Part shown: positions 54,160-63,002 of the stretch, piece by piece
How positions within the stretch are numbered: position 1 is the first letter of the stretch
Layout of the letters: every line of letters begins with the position of its first letter
DNA from: Alistipes sp.
GTDB taxonomy: Bacteria; Bacteroidota; Bacteroidia; Bacteroidales; Rikenellaceae
Length of the DNA stretch: 64,000 bases
NCBI GenBank assembly: GCA_017437045.1
Contig: JAFSBY010000015.1
Span: 23,768-87,767, forward strand
Direction of reading: 5' to 3'
Program-made: the position numbers and the translations under genes
Notes under the pieces: generated by a model
The model's database searches: none
Seen by the model: only the letters and a program-made list of their open reading frames with translations
Told to the model about the DNA's origin: nothing

Positions 54160-54875
54160 AGGCGGGGGCGAATCTTGCGAAAGCGCAGGCGCAGGACGCC
54201 CAGCAGGGCCTCACCAAAGATGCCTCCCGACATCTTCGAGGCTCCGACGCGCCGTTCGGTGAAGGTGATGGGCAGCTCGCGGAGCCGGAGTCCCAACCGC
54301 CAAGCGGTATATTTCATCTCGATTTGGAAGCCGTAGCCCTTCATGCGCACCCGATCCAGGTCGATGCGCTCCAAGGCGTGGCGGCTGTAGCAGACAAAGC
54401 CGGCTGTCGTGTCGTGCACGGGCATCCAGGTCACCATCCGCACGTAGAGCGACCCTCCGTAGGAGATCATCAGCCGCGAGAGGGGCCATCCGACCACCTT
54501 GCCTCCCTTGACATAGCGCGAGCCAATCGCCACATCGGCACCCGCGCTGACCGCCTCAAAGAGCCGTTCGAGGTCTTCGGGGTCGTGCGAGAAGTCGCAA
54601 TCCATCTCGGCCACGCAGTCGTAGCCCTCGCGTAGGGCGAGGCGGAATCCGGCGATGTAGGCCGTGCCCAACCCCTGCTTGCCGGCACGTTCGATCAGGC
54701 GCAACCGCTCGGGGTAGAGCCCTTGCAGACGACGCACCTCGCCGGCTGTGCCGTCGGGTGAACCGTCGTCGATGATGAGCAGGTCGAATCCGCCCCGAAG
54801 GCCCATCACCCGATGGATCATGGCTTCGATGTTCTCCCGTTCGTTGTAGGTAGGTATGATGACCAATTTGCGCAT
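54156..54875 (-). CDS. Polyprenol monophosphomannose synthase-type GT2
   Basis: 239 residues, a single GT-A domain. VIIPTYNERENIEAMI opens the fold, LLIIDDGSPDGTA binds nucleotide, and CDFSHDPEDLE carries the metal-binding Asp pair. FTERRVGASKMSG is the dolichol-phosphate mannosyltransferase signature. It transfers a sugar, probably mannose, from GDP onto a polyprenyl phosphate. It lacks the membrane C-terminus of some relatives. A TAACTTTG -7 box on the - strand lies at 54906-54913. Confidence 0.9.
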   Translation of the reverse strand: MRKLVIIPTYNERENIEAMIHRVMGLRGGFDLLIIDDGSPDGTAGEVRRLQGLYPERLRLIERAGKQGLGTAYIAGFRLALREGYDCVAEMDCDFSHDPEDLERLFEAVSAGADVAIGSRYVKGGKVVGWPLSRLMISYGGSLYVRMVTWMPVHDTTAGFVCYSRHALERIDLDRVRMKGYGFQIEMKYTAWRLGLRLRELPITFTERRVGASKMSGGIFGEALLGVLRLRFRKIRPRL

Positions 54876-54905
54876 GGCGAGCGTGCTTAAACGTTGATTA
54901 CCCTA

Positions 54906-54963
54906 CAAAGTTACTCTTTTTCGGGGAAAGTAGCTCGTTTTTTCGCAAAAAAGCGTACCTTTG
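54906..54963. promoter_or_regulatory. Divergent -7 boxes for the GT2-recQ pair and the AsmA gene
   Basis: CAAAGTTA (54906-54913) reads TAACTTTG toward the GT2 gene. TACCTTTG (54956-54963) faces the AsmA gene, 23 bases before its ATG. Confidence 0.6.
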
Positions 54964-54986
54964 TTCAAAATAAACGACCATTCCGT

Positions 54987-57692
54987 ATGAAACGTTTCCT
55001 GAAAATAACGCTTTGGACGCTGGGCATCCTGTTGCTGGTGGCCTGGATCGCGCCGATGGCCCTGCGGGGCAAGATCAGCCAAATCGTCAAGGAGGAGGCC
55101 AACGCCCTGCTCAAGGCCCGCTTCGACTTCGAGTACCTCGATATCAGCCTGTTGCGCCACTTCCCGAACGCCTCGCTCGAGTTGCGGGGGATGACGTTGG
55201 TGGGGGTGGAACGCTTCGAGGGCGACACGATTGTCTCGGCCGACCGCATCTCGGTGGTTGTCAATCCCTTCTCGCTGCTCGGCGACGAGGGCATCGTGGT
55301 CAAGAAGGTGATCCTGGCTCGCCCGACCGTCCATGGGCATAAGCTCTCCGACGGTGCGGTGAATTGGGATGTGATGAAGCCTTCGGAAGAGCCTGAAGCA
55401 GAGCCTGTTGTGGTGGAAGAGCCGGCGGGCGAGGCGAGTGCCTCGTCGTTTAGATTGGCCATCCGCGACTTCCGCATTCGTGAGGCCGAGCTGCGCTACG
55501 AGGACGATTCGACCCACTTGGCAGCCTCCGTCTCGCCGCTCAATCTGCGCCTCAGGGGCGACCTGTCGGCGGCACAGAGCACGCTCGATCTGCAGCTCGA
55601 GATGGAGCGTCTGAATGTGCAGTCGGGTGTGGTGAAGTTGCTGCACGAGGCCGAGTTGGCGTTGGATGCTGCCGTGGCGGCCGATTTGGAGAAGAGCCAC
55701 TTCACCCTCTCGGAGAACAGCCTGCGGCTCAATGCCATCACGCTGACGCTCGACGGTTGGGTACAGCTCCTCCCCGATGGGGCGATCGATATGGACCTGA
55801 AGGCCGGCACGCGCGAGGTGCAGTTCAAGGATGTGCTCTCGATGATCCCCGCCTTCTATACCAAGGAGTTCAAGAACCTGACGGCCGGTGGTGAGCTGGA
55901 GCTCTCGTGCTGGATCAAGGGTCGCATGCAGGGGGCACAACTCCCCGCCTTCGAGCTGAAGGGCTCGGTGCGCGACGGACGTTTCCAATATGCCTCGCTG
56001 CCGAAGGCGGTGACCGACATCCAGGTGGCAGCCCGGGTGGCCAATCCGGGTGCCGAGATGGATCGTACGGAGGTCGATCTGTCGCAATTCTCGCTCAAGA
56101 TGGCCGGCAATGCCGTCTCGGCCAATTTCTACGCCACGAATCTGATGAGCGACCCCTATCTGAAGGGTGCGATCCGCGGTGCGATGAATTTGGGGACGAT
56201 CAAGGAGGTCTATCCGTTGGAGGATATGACCCTGCAGGGCACCATCACGGCCGATCTGAAGGCCGCAGGTCGCCTCTCGGATGTCGAACAACAACGCTAC
56301 GACGCCCTCCAGGCCTCCGGTACGATGGTCGTCGAGCAGATGAAGCTCTCGATGGCCTCGCTGCCCCCCGTTGCGCTGGAGCGTGTGGCGGCTACGATTA
56401 CGCCACAGGCGATGACCTTAGGTGAGCTGTCGTTGCAGGTGGGTCGGAGCGATGTGGCAGCCAACGGTCAGTTGGTGAACTATTTGGGCTACCTGATGCG
56501 CGATGCGCAGCTCTCGGGACGCCTCTATGTGAAGTCTAATCTGCTGGATCTGAATGAATTGATGTCGGCTATGGCCTCGGAGGAGCCTACGGATGACGAC
56601 GCACAGCCCACCGCTACGCCGCAGACGGCTGCTACAACCAACCCGGCTGATGCTGCGATGGCGGTGGCTATTCCTGCCAACCTCGACCTCTCGCTCTCGA
56701 CCGATCTGAAGCAGATCCTCTTCCAGAAGATGACCATCGAGGGGGTGCAGGGTGAGGTTACGTTGCGCGATAGTGCCCTCTCGCTCAACAAGTTGAATAT
56801 GGGGCTGTTTGGTGGTCGTGCTACGGCTTCGGGTCGCTATGCTGCCCCCGCCGAGGCTGATCCCACCTTCCGCGTCAATTTGGGCCTCAAGGATGCCTCG
56901 TTCGAGCAGACCTTCGAGCAGTTGGAGTTGGTGCAGAAGATGGTCCCGATCTTTGCCAAGACGGGCGGTGTCTATGCCATGTCACTCGATCTGACCACTG
57001 CGCTCGACCAGACGCTGACCCCGATTGCCACCTCGGTGAATGCCTCGGGTGAGCTCTCGTCGGCCAATATCCGCCTGCAGAACATCGGGGTGCTGGATGC
57101 CCTGGGCAAGGCGGTCGGCACGACCAAGCTGACCAAGTGGGAGGCCAACAACGTGTTGGTGAAGTTCGCCATTCGCGATGGCCGCTTGGAGACCAAGCCC
57201 TTTGATGTGAAGATCGACGACACGAAGATCACCTTCTCCGGCTCGACGGGTCTGGACGAGACGATCGACTACACGGCCGAGGTCAGCCTGCCCGAGAAGG
57301 CCACGAAGGGGAAGTTGAGCAAGGTCGATGTGCAGATCGGCGGCACCTTTGCGAAGCCCGAGATTCGCGTGGACATGAAGGCGGCAGCCGAGGAGGCGGC
57401 CAAGAATATCGTCAATGAGCAGGTGCAGAGACTGACCGGCAGCGAGACCCTCTCGGAGGAGGTGGCCAAGCAGGCCGATACGTTGCGAGCCCGTGCGGCA
57501 CGTGCCGGTGCGAAGTTGGTCGAGGAGGCCGAGAAGCAGGCGGCCAAATTGGCCGAGGAGGGGGCTAAAAAGGGCGGTGTAGCGAAGATTGCGGCCGAGG
57601 CCGCCGGCAAGAAGTTAGTCTCGGAGGCACAAAAGCAGGCCGACAAACTCCAGGCCGAAGCCGAGGAGCAGATCAGCCGCCTCACGGAGTAG
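54987..57692 (+). CDS. AsmA family protein
   Basis: ATG 54987 gives 901 residues. A membrane helix (about 7-25) is followed by the AsmA N-domain: SQIVKEEANALLKARFDFEYLDISLLRHFPNASLELRGMTLVG is the conserved start (cited by position 30-72). The middle is long beta-rich sequence, as in TamB/AsmA bridge proteins, and the AsmA-type C-terminal domain follows. The last 120 residues are Ala/Lys/Glu helices. Such proteins carry lipids or keep outer-membrane homeostasis. It has its own promoter. Confidence 0.85.
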   Translation: MKRFLKITLWTLGILLLVAWIAPMALRGKISQIVKEEANALLKARFDFEYLDISLLRHFPNASLELRGMTLVGVERFEGDTIVSADRISVVVNPFSLLGDEGIVVKKVILARPTVHGHKLSDGAVNWDVMKPSEEPEAEPVVVEEPAGEASASSFRLAIRDFRIREAELRYEDDSTHLAASVSPLNLRLRGDLSAAQSTLDLQLEMERLNVQSGVVKLLHEAELALDAAVAADLEKSHFTLSENSLRLNAITLTLDGWVQLLPDGAIDMDLKAGTREVQFKDVLSMIPAFYTKEFKNLTAGGELELSCWIKGRMQGAQLPAFELKGSVRDGRFQYASLPKAVTDIQVAARVANPGAEMDRTEVDLSQFSLKMAGNAVSANFYATNLMSDPYLKGAIRGAMNLGTIKEVYPLEDMTLQGTITADLKAAGRLSDVEQQRYDALQASGTMVVEQMKLSMASLPPVALERVAATITPQAMTLGELSLQVGRSDVAANGQLVNYLGYLMRDAQLSGRLYVKSNLLDLNELMSAMASEEPTDDDAQPTATPQTAATTNPADAAMAVAIPANLDLSLSTDLKQILFQKMTIEGVQGEVTLRDSALSLNKLNMGLFGGRATASGRYAAPAEADPTFRVNLGLKDASFEQTFEQLELVQKMVPIFAKTGGVYAMSLDLTTALDQTLTPIATSVNASGELSSANIRLQNIGVLDALGKAVGTTKLTKWEANNVLVKFAIRDGRLETKPFDVKIDDTKITFSGSTGLDETIDYTAEVSLPEKATKGKLSKVDVQIGGTFAKPEIRVDMKAAAEEAAKNIVNEQVQRLTGSETLSEEVAKQADTLRARAARAGAKLVEEAEKQAAKLAEEGAKKGGVAKIAAEAAGKKLVSEAQKQADKLQAEAEEQISRLTE

Positions 57693-57965
57693 GCAGAACC
57701 TAAATTCAAAATGTAGAATTCAAAATTATTTTCTGGAATTACAAATTACATTACATTACAGGGGGTGCCCCCTGTAATGTAATGTAATTTGTAATTGGGA
57801 GGCAGAGCCTCCACTTACTAATACCTACAATCCCTCCTAACCCCCCCCCTTTGAAAAGGGGGGACTTGCATTTGGTTGATTCTGACGACCGTAGGTGCTG
57901 GGAGTTCTAACGACCGTAAAAGAAAATTCATTCTAAATTTTGAATTCTACATTCTAAATTTTGAA
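57693..57965. repeat. Left boundary repeats of the 57.7-60.3 kb island
   Basis: No gene. A 29-bp perfect palindrome (arms 57737-57765 and 57768-57796) built of AATTACAAATTACATTACATTACAGGGGG is followed by a GGAGGC/GCCTCC pair, then CCTACAATCCCTCC, a CCCCTTTGAAAAGGGG palindrome at about 57844-57862 and AATTTTGAATT units to 57966. The same blocks occur in inverted orientation at 59.79-60.30 kb. Confidence 0.85.
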
Positions 57966-58325
57966 TTAGGCCTGCTCTGCTTCGGCGACATACAACATCG
58001 AACCTTCCTCGTCCAGGAAGACCTCGCCGCGTTTGATGGCGCGATGAACCATCACGCGGGCATTGGTGAGGGTGATGCCCTGCTCGACGAGTTTGTTGGT
58101 CACCACCAGCCGATCGGCCGTGCCGCTATAATGCTCGCGGAGCAGCGAGGCTACCGAGCAACTCCCGCTCGTCGGGGGCATGGGTAGCTCGGCAGGGGTC
58201 GGAAGCCCCAAATCGCTGGTCGTATTCTCCACCTGAAAGGCAAATCGCTCGAAGGGCTCGTTGCGGCAGAACTGCGGCTCGACCACCGAACGCTCACCCA
58301 CGCGGTGGACGTAGAGCACCGTGCA
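57966..58325 (-). pseudogene. 3' remnant of an unidentified gene
   Basis: About 117 C-terminal residues are readable, ending VFLDEEGSMLYVAEAEQA. The frame runs into the SDR fragment at about 58325 instead of into its own beginning. VLYVHRVGERSVVEP, then RNEPFERFAFQ, could be the closing strands of a RecA-like ATPase, but this is only a resemblance. The DNA is GC-rich like the surrounding chromosome, so this is probably the resident gene that was broken. Confidence 0.55.
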
Positions 58326-58504
58326 CTCTCGGTATCGGTTATATCCATTTCGTATATTGACGTACTATTTGCACGTTCATTATACATTTGTTCAAGAAGA
58401 TTTTTCCGCCGTCCAGTAACAGCCACATGATTATTCTCTACAGCATAAAGTTTCCATAGCTCTTTGCCAATGCCTGATGTCGCTCCGATTATTATGATGT
58501 TCAT
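58325..58504 (-). pseudogene. Truncated short-chain dehydrogenase (5' fragment)
   Basis: The fragment starts MNIIIIGATSGIGKELWK, the SDR NAD(P) site T-G-x3-G-I-G (GATSGIGKEL), followed by VAVTGRRKNLLEQM and MDITDTES. After about 60 residues the SDR sequence stops and the GC-rich remnant begins in another frame. The AT-rich codons contrast with the remnant downstream. Not functional as an SDR. Confidence 0.7.
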
Positions 58505-58534
58505 AAATTAACAGGTTGTATTACTTATAATTAC

Positions 58535-59341
58535 TCATCGCTTTTTTATTGTAAATTTCAACTTTTGAAGTCCTTTTTTATGAACATTTGCAAGGATGAG
58601 TGCGTAACGGACTTCTTCGCCGGACTGCATGGCTTGGGTAATATGGGTAAATTCATCTTCTGGAATGACGCTTTTGAACATCGGGCCATGTGAATTGTTG
58701 CGTACCAAACGAATGTCATCAGTAAACGGTGAAAAAACATACGAATAAGTCGCCTGATATGACACCGTCTGAAATTTAACCCAATTCGGGTTTTCTTTGT
58801 CAAGGACATCTTCTAACCAAATACGGGCGTTGTCGTATGACGGCAGCGATGAACCATCGCCGTAATATATATTACCATCCTTATCAACAGCGAACTCTTT
58901 GCTGATTGCGTACTTCTCGAAAGGACACAAATCATTATATTCTATATCTGCTTCTAATTTAATCTCTTTGTCAACCGGAATTTCCGGGTCTACGACAAGT
59001 CTGTCCTGCAAAATCCGGATAAGTGAATAAGTACGGTCGGAAGCATCCGCAGGAGGATTTGCAAGGATAGTCCGCTCTACTGAAAGATAATATTCGTGTC
59101 CTTTTTCGTATGTAAATCCTTTAATGGCATTAAAGTCAAACGGTTCCCATACTCCGGGATTGTCTTCCGACATAACAAGCATACACTCTACGGGCTGTTC
59201 GTAGCCGAAAACATATCTGATGCCTGTTTCGGAAGAAACGGACATCCTGATTTCCCTGACTGCATCTTTGGGCTCATCATCACTACAACTCACTGCAAGG
59301 AATGCGGTGATTAGAAGGAACGGAATAATAAGTTTATTCAT
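58535..59341 (-). CDS. DUF4377-type lipoprotein
   Basis: ATG 59341 gives 268 residues starting MNKLIIPFLLITAFLAVSC, a lipobox at Cys19. A DUF4377-like segment follows with YEKGHEYYLSVERTILANPP and DRTYSLIRIL near 80-112. The rest is not recognised. The gene is AT-rich compared with the chromosome and lies between the broken SDR and the right-hand repeats, consistent with imported DNA. Confidence 0.75.
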   Translation of the reverse strand: MNKLIIPFLLITAFLAVSCSDDEPKDAVREIRMSVSSETGIRYVFGYEQPVECMLVMSEDNPGVWEPFDFNAIKGFTYEKGHEYYLSVERTILANPPADASDRTYSLIRILQDRLVVDPEIPVDKEIKLEADIEYNDLCPFEKYAISKEFAVDKDGNIYYGDGSSLPSYDNARIWLEDVLDKENPNWVKFQTVSYQATYSYVFSPFTDDIRLVRNNSHGPMFKSVIPEDEFTHITQAMQSGEEVRYALILANVHKKGLQKLKFTIKKR

Positions 59342-60305
59342 ATTCGTAATAATCCCCATAGGCTCTATTGGGTTATTAAATCTATAATGAAAAAACGTGA
59401 GCCAACTATGCCACGCCCAAGTGAAGGTCGTAGGAAAAAACTTTGATGCAGATGTAACAATAACAGCCCACGCTATATGCGTGAGAACCACTATGCTATC
59501 TCTTGCATCAGTATGATAATTTCCAACGTTTTCACCTGCGAGATAAACATAACGTTTCTTCTTTTATGTCTTGGAAAAGGTTACCCTAACCCAACTGCAA
59601 AATTACAAAAAATCATCAAGATACGGATAAGAAAATTGGAATAAGAACACTCTAAGTGCCAAAATTTTCATCAGTTTGTACCTCATTTGGTTTTCTGTCT
59701 CGTTAAAATATTGCTTTTCAGCAATAATCAATAATCCCTTGACAAGTGCTTTGTAGTTTTAGCCATATTCCGAAAAGATAGTCCAAACATTTAGAATTTA
59801 GAATTCAAAATTTAGAATGAATGATAAGAATAATAAGAATAATGGGATTATAGTCTAATGACTTATAGGCATTCCCATTCTTATTATTCTTATAACTCCC
59901 TCTATATCAGCAGTTATTAGAACGCCCAACACCAGCGGCCGTTAGAATCACCCCTCAAGTCCCCCCTTTTCAAAGGGGGGATTTAGGAGGGATTGTAGGT
60001 ATTAAGTGGAGGCTTCGCCCCCAAATTACAAATTACATTACATTACAGGGGGTGTAATCTGTAATGGGTGTAATTTTGTAATGGAGGGTTGTCAGCATCT
60101 CCCAACACAGACGGTTATTAGAATTCCCCCTCAAGTCCCCCCTTTTCAAAGGGAGGATTTAGGAGGGATTGTAGGTATTAGTAAGCGGAGGCGCAGCCTC
60201 CCGATTACAAATTACATTACATTACAGGGGTGCACCCCTGTAATGTAATGTAATTTGTAATTCCAGAAAATAATTTTGAATTCTAAATTCTACATTCTAC
60301 ATTTC
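59342..60305. repeat. Gene-free stretch with right boundary repeats of the island
   Basis: 59342-59780 is AT-rich with no gene that I can support. From about 59790 there are AATTTAGAATTCAAAATT units. Two copies of the composite block (CAAGTCCCCCCTTTTCAAAGGG, GGAGGGATTGTAGGTATTA, GGAGGC, then the TTACATTACAGGGG palindrome) start near 59956 and 60127. The palindrome of the second copy has 27-bp perfect arms (60204-60230, 60235-60261); in the first copy the right arm has decayed. Both are inverted relative to the left-hand copy. Confidence 0.85.
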
Positions 60306-61559
60306 CTAACCTACAACCACCGTGATCAGCTCCTCGCGCGCGAGGTATTGGGCGGCCAGTCGCTGCACCTCGGCAGGGGTGATGGCCCGAATGCGGGCTA
60401 CGTTGTCGGTGATGACGCGGTTCGTGCGCCCGCAGAGAATATTCTCGATCGTCACGTCGGCAATGCCAAAGGGACCATCCAAGATACGCATCATTTCGCC
60501 CGTGAGGATGTTGCGCACCAACTGCAGCTCCTCCTCGGGCATCGGCTCACGACGCAGCCGCTCGATCTCCTCGTAGATGGCCGCCAAAGCCTCCTCGGTC
60601 ACCTCCGAGCCCACCTGCGTGGCGATGGCCAGATAGCCCGTACGCTCGAAATTGACCATGGCCGAGATCACCCCATAGGTGTACCCATGCTCCTCGCGCA
60701 GGTTCTGCATCAGGCGCGACCCGAAGTAACCGCCCAAGGCGGCCGCTACGACCTGCATACCCAGGAAATCGGGGTGCTCGCGCCCGAACAACAACCGCCC
60801 AATGCGGATGGCCGACTGCACCGCCCCCGGATGCTCGATGCGCACCTCCGGCTGCTGCACGGGGGTCGGAAAGTGGGGCGCAGGGTGGTCGCCCGAGGCA
60901 GGCAACTGCTCGAGCAGGGCGGTGATGGCGCGCAGCTCCTCGTCGCCAATGCGTCCGCTGCAGACGGCAAAACCGTTGTCGGCCGTGTAGTGGCGGCGGT
61001 AGAACTCCACCAACGTCTCACGCGAGAGCGTGTCGTAGAGGGACTCGTCGAAGCAGTGCCCATAGGGATGCTCCTCGCCAAACATGGCGCGTGCAAAGGC
61101 CTCCCGAGCCCGCACATCGACCTTCGTGCGGTCGATCGAGAGCCGCTGCTTGCGCTTGGCGCAGTAGGTCTTGACCTCCTCCTCGGGGAAGGTGGGGCGC
61201 AGCAGAATCTCGGCCGCCACGTCGAGTGTCGGTTGGACGAACTTCGAGAGCATGGCGAAGCTGATGTAGCTGTAGTCGCGGTCGATATTGACGTCGAAAT
61301 AGGAGCCGTGATAGTCTAACCGCTCCGAAATCTCGCGAGCACTCATCTGCTCCGACCCTTCGGCGAGCAGGTTGGCCGTAGCCGAGGCCGAGAAGGGTAC
61401 CCGCTGGGTCGAAGAGCCGGCACGAAAGACCACCGAGAGGCGCAGAATCTCGAAATCGTCCGAGTGGAGCAGGTAGAGCTCCATGCCGTTGCGCAGGGTG
61501 AGCTTGCGGGCATCGGCAATCTCGATCGTAGGGGTGATGGTTTGCAGGGGCTCTTTCAT
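60306..61559 (-). CDS. M16 peptidase family protein, probably non-catalytic partner
   Basis: 417 residues with the two-lobed M16 layout. In place of the zinc motif H-x2-E-H it has FSASATANLLAEGSEQMS, so no catalysis is expected. The second lobe has the usual PEEELQLVRNILTGEMMR helix. In M16B pairs one subunit carries zinc and the other (with the R/Y substrate-binding pair) does not. It overlaps the end of the catalytic partner by four bases, which implies coupled translation. Confidence 0.85.
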   Translation of the reverse strand: MKEPLQTITPTIEIADARKLTLRNGMELYLLHSDDFEILRLSVVFRAGSSTQRVPFSASATANLLAEGSEQMSAREISERLDYHGSYFDVNIDRDYSYISFAMLSKFVQPTLDVAAEILLRPTFPEEEVKTYCAKRKQRLSIDRTKVDVRAREAFARAMFGEEHPYGHCFDESLYDTLSRETLVEFYRRHYTADNGFAVCSGRIGDEELRAITALLEQLPASGDHPAPHFPTPVQQPEVRIEHPGAVQSAIRIGRLLFGREHPDFLGMQVVAAALGGYFGSRLMQNLREEHGYTYGVISAMVNFERTGYLAIATQVGSEVTEEALAAIYEEIERLRREPMPEEELQLVRNILTGEMMRILDGPFGIADVTIENILCGRTNRVITDNVARIRAITPAEVQRLAAQYLAREELITVVVG

Positions 61560-62794
61560 CGTTTGGCGCGGTATATGAGGGTGGAACTATTTTCTGTACG
61601 GAAGATGCGGTGGGCGAACTCGGCAATGCGCTCGCGGTCGATCGAGCGATAGATGGCCACCTCGCGGTTGATCAGCTCCAGGTCGCCCAGGAACTCGTAG
61701 TAGCCCAGATTCATCGCCTTGTTCATGACATTGATCTCCCCAAAGAGGGTGTTGGCCTCAAACTTGTTTTTGACCTTCTCCAACTCGTAGTCCGAGGCTG
61801 GCTCTGCGGTCAGGGCGGCCATTTCGCGGTGGAAGGCCTCGATAGCCTCCTCCTCGCTCACCTCGGGCAGCAACTGACCGGTCAGGATGAAGAGCCCCGG
61901 ATCGACATCGCCCGAGATGTAGGCATTGACCGAGGCAAAGAGCCGCTGCTCCTTGACCAAATGCTGATACAGGCGCGACGAATCGCCGCCCGAGAGCAGG
62001 TCGGAGACCAGGTCGCCCGTGCAGAAATCCTCCGAGAGACGGTCGCCCATGTGGTAGGCTATCGAGACGGTCGTGGCGGGCACATCGCGCTCGACAAGCA
62101 GCGTGCGCGGCTCGCGCTGCACGGGTTCTGCGGGGATCGCCATCGGCACTGTGCGGGTGTCGGGAATCGACCCAAACCACTGCTCTGCCAAATCGAGCAT
62201 CTGCTCCTCGTCCAGGTCGGCCGAGAGCGAAAGGATGGCATTCGAGGGGCGATAGTGGGTGTGGTAGAAGTGCTCCACCTCGTCGAGCGTAGCCGCCTCG
62301 ATGTGGTCGGGTGTGAGCCCGATCGTGGACCACCGATAGGGGTGGGTCGTGTAGGCCAATGCGCGCAGCAGCATCGTCTGATCGCCATAGGGCTGGTTCA
62401 GGTAACGCTGGCGGAACTCCTCGATGACGACCCGCTTCTCGGTGGCGAGCTTCTCGGGGGTGATCTCCAACCCCTGCATGCGGTCGCTTTCGAGCCAGAG
62501 AGCCGTCTCGATGTTGCCCACGGGGAGCGTGAGGTAGAAGTTCGTATAGTCGTTGTTCGTGAAGGCGTTGTCCTCGCCCGAGGCCATCTGTACGGGCAGG
62601 TCATAGACCGGAACCTCGTGTGTGCCGCGGAACATCAGGTGCTCGAACAGATGGGCAAAGCCCGTGCGTGAGGGCTCCTCGTTGCGTGCCCCGACCTTGT
62701 AGAGCAGATTGACGGCCGAGAGCTTCGAGACCCGATCACGATTGACCACGACGGTCAATCCGTTGCGTAAGGTGCGTTTCTTGTAAGTAATCAT
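61556..62794 (-). CDS. M16 family zinc metallopeptidase
   Basis: ATG 62794 gives 412 residues. The zinc and catalytic motif is HLFEHLMFRG (H-x2-E-H) near residue 52, with the downstream Glu in ATEKRVVIEEFRQRYLNQPYGD. It resembles mitochondrial processing peptidase beta-like M16B enzymes of Bacteroidetes. No signal peptide is visible, so it is likely cytoplasmic. A TACCTTTG -7 box on the - strand (62805-62812) lies immediately upstream. Confidence 0.92.
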   Translation of the reverse strand: MITYKKRTLRNGLTVVVNRDRVSKLSAVNLLYKVGARNEEPSRTGFAHLFEHLMFRGTHEVPVYDLPVQMASGEDNAFTNNDYTNFYLTLPVGNIETALWLESDRMQGLEITPEKLATEKRVVIEEFRQRYLNQPYGDQTMLLRALAYTTHPYRWSTIGLTPDHIEAATLDEVEHFYHTHYRPSNAILSLSADLDEEQMLDLAEQWFGSIPDTRTVPMAIPAEPVQREPRTLLVERDVPATTVSIAYHMGDRLSEDFCTGDLVSDLLSGGDSSRLYQHLVKEQRLFASVNAYISGDVDPGLFILTGQLLPEVSEEEAIEAFHREMAALTAEPASDYELEKVKNKFEANTLFGEINVMNKAMNLGYYEFLGDLELINREVAIYRSIDRERIAEFAHRIFRTENSSTLIYRAKR

Positions 62795-62804
62795 AATTCG
62801 GTTG

Positions 62805-62981
62805 CAAAGGTAGCTTTTTCTGGGCCGAAAACCACACACTGCGGGCGGAAAAAGTTGGCCCGATTGATTTGTGAATCGAATAACAGCAAAAACCGATATA
62901 AATAGACAAAAATAATACCCCGCAACGACGAAAAAAACGGCTGTCGGGGGTTGCTTTTTCGCAAGAGTTTACTTAACTTTG
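62805..62981. promoter_or_regulatory. Divergent promoter region of the M16 pair and nifJ
   Basis: CAAAGGTA at 62805-62812 is TACCTTTG toward the M16 genes. TTGC (62951-62954), 19 bases, and TAACTTTG (62974-62981) face nifJ, whose ATG is 70 bases further on. Confidence 0.6.
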
Positions 62982-63002
62982 TAACGCTTATTGTGCAAAT
63001 AG

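Noticed and set aside
57693-60305. CRISPR array
   Set aside because: The repeats are few, unevenly spaced, palindromic and in both orientations; there are no spacers of equal length and no cas genes.
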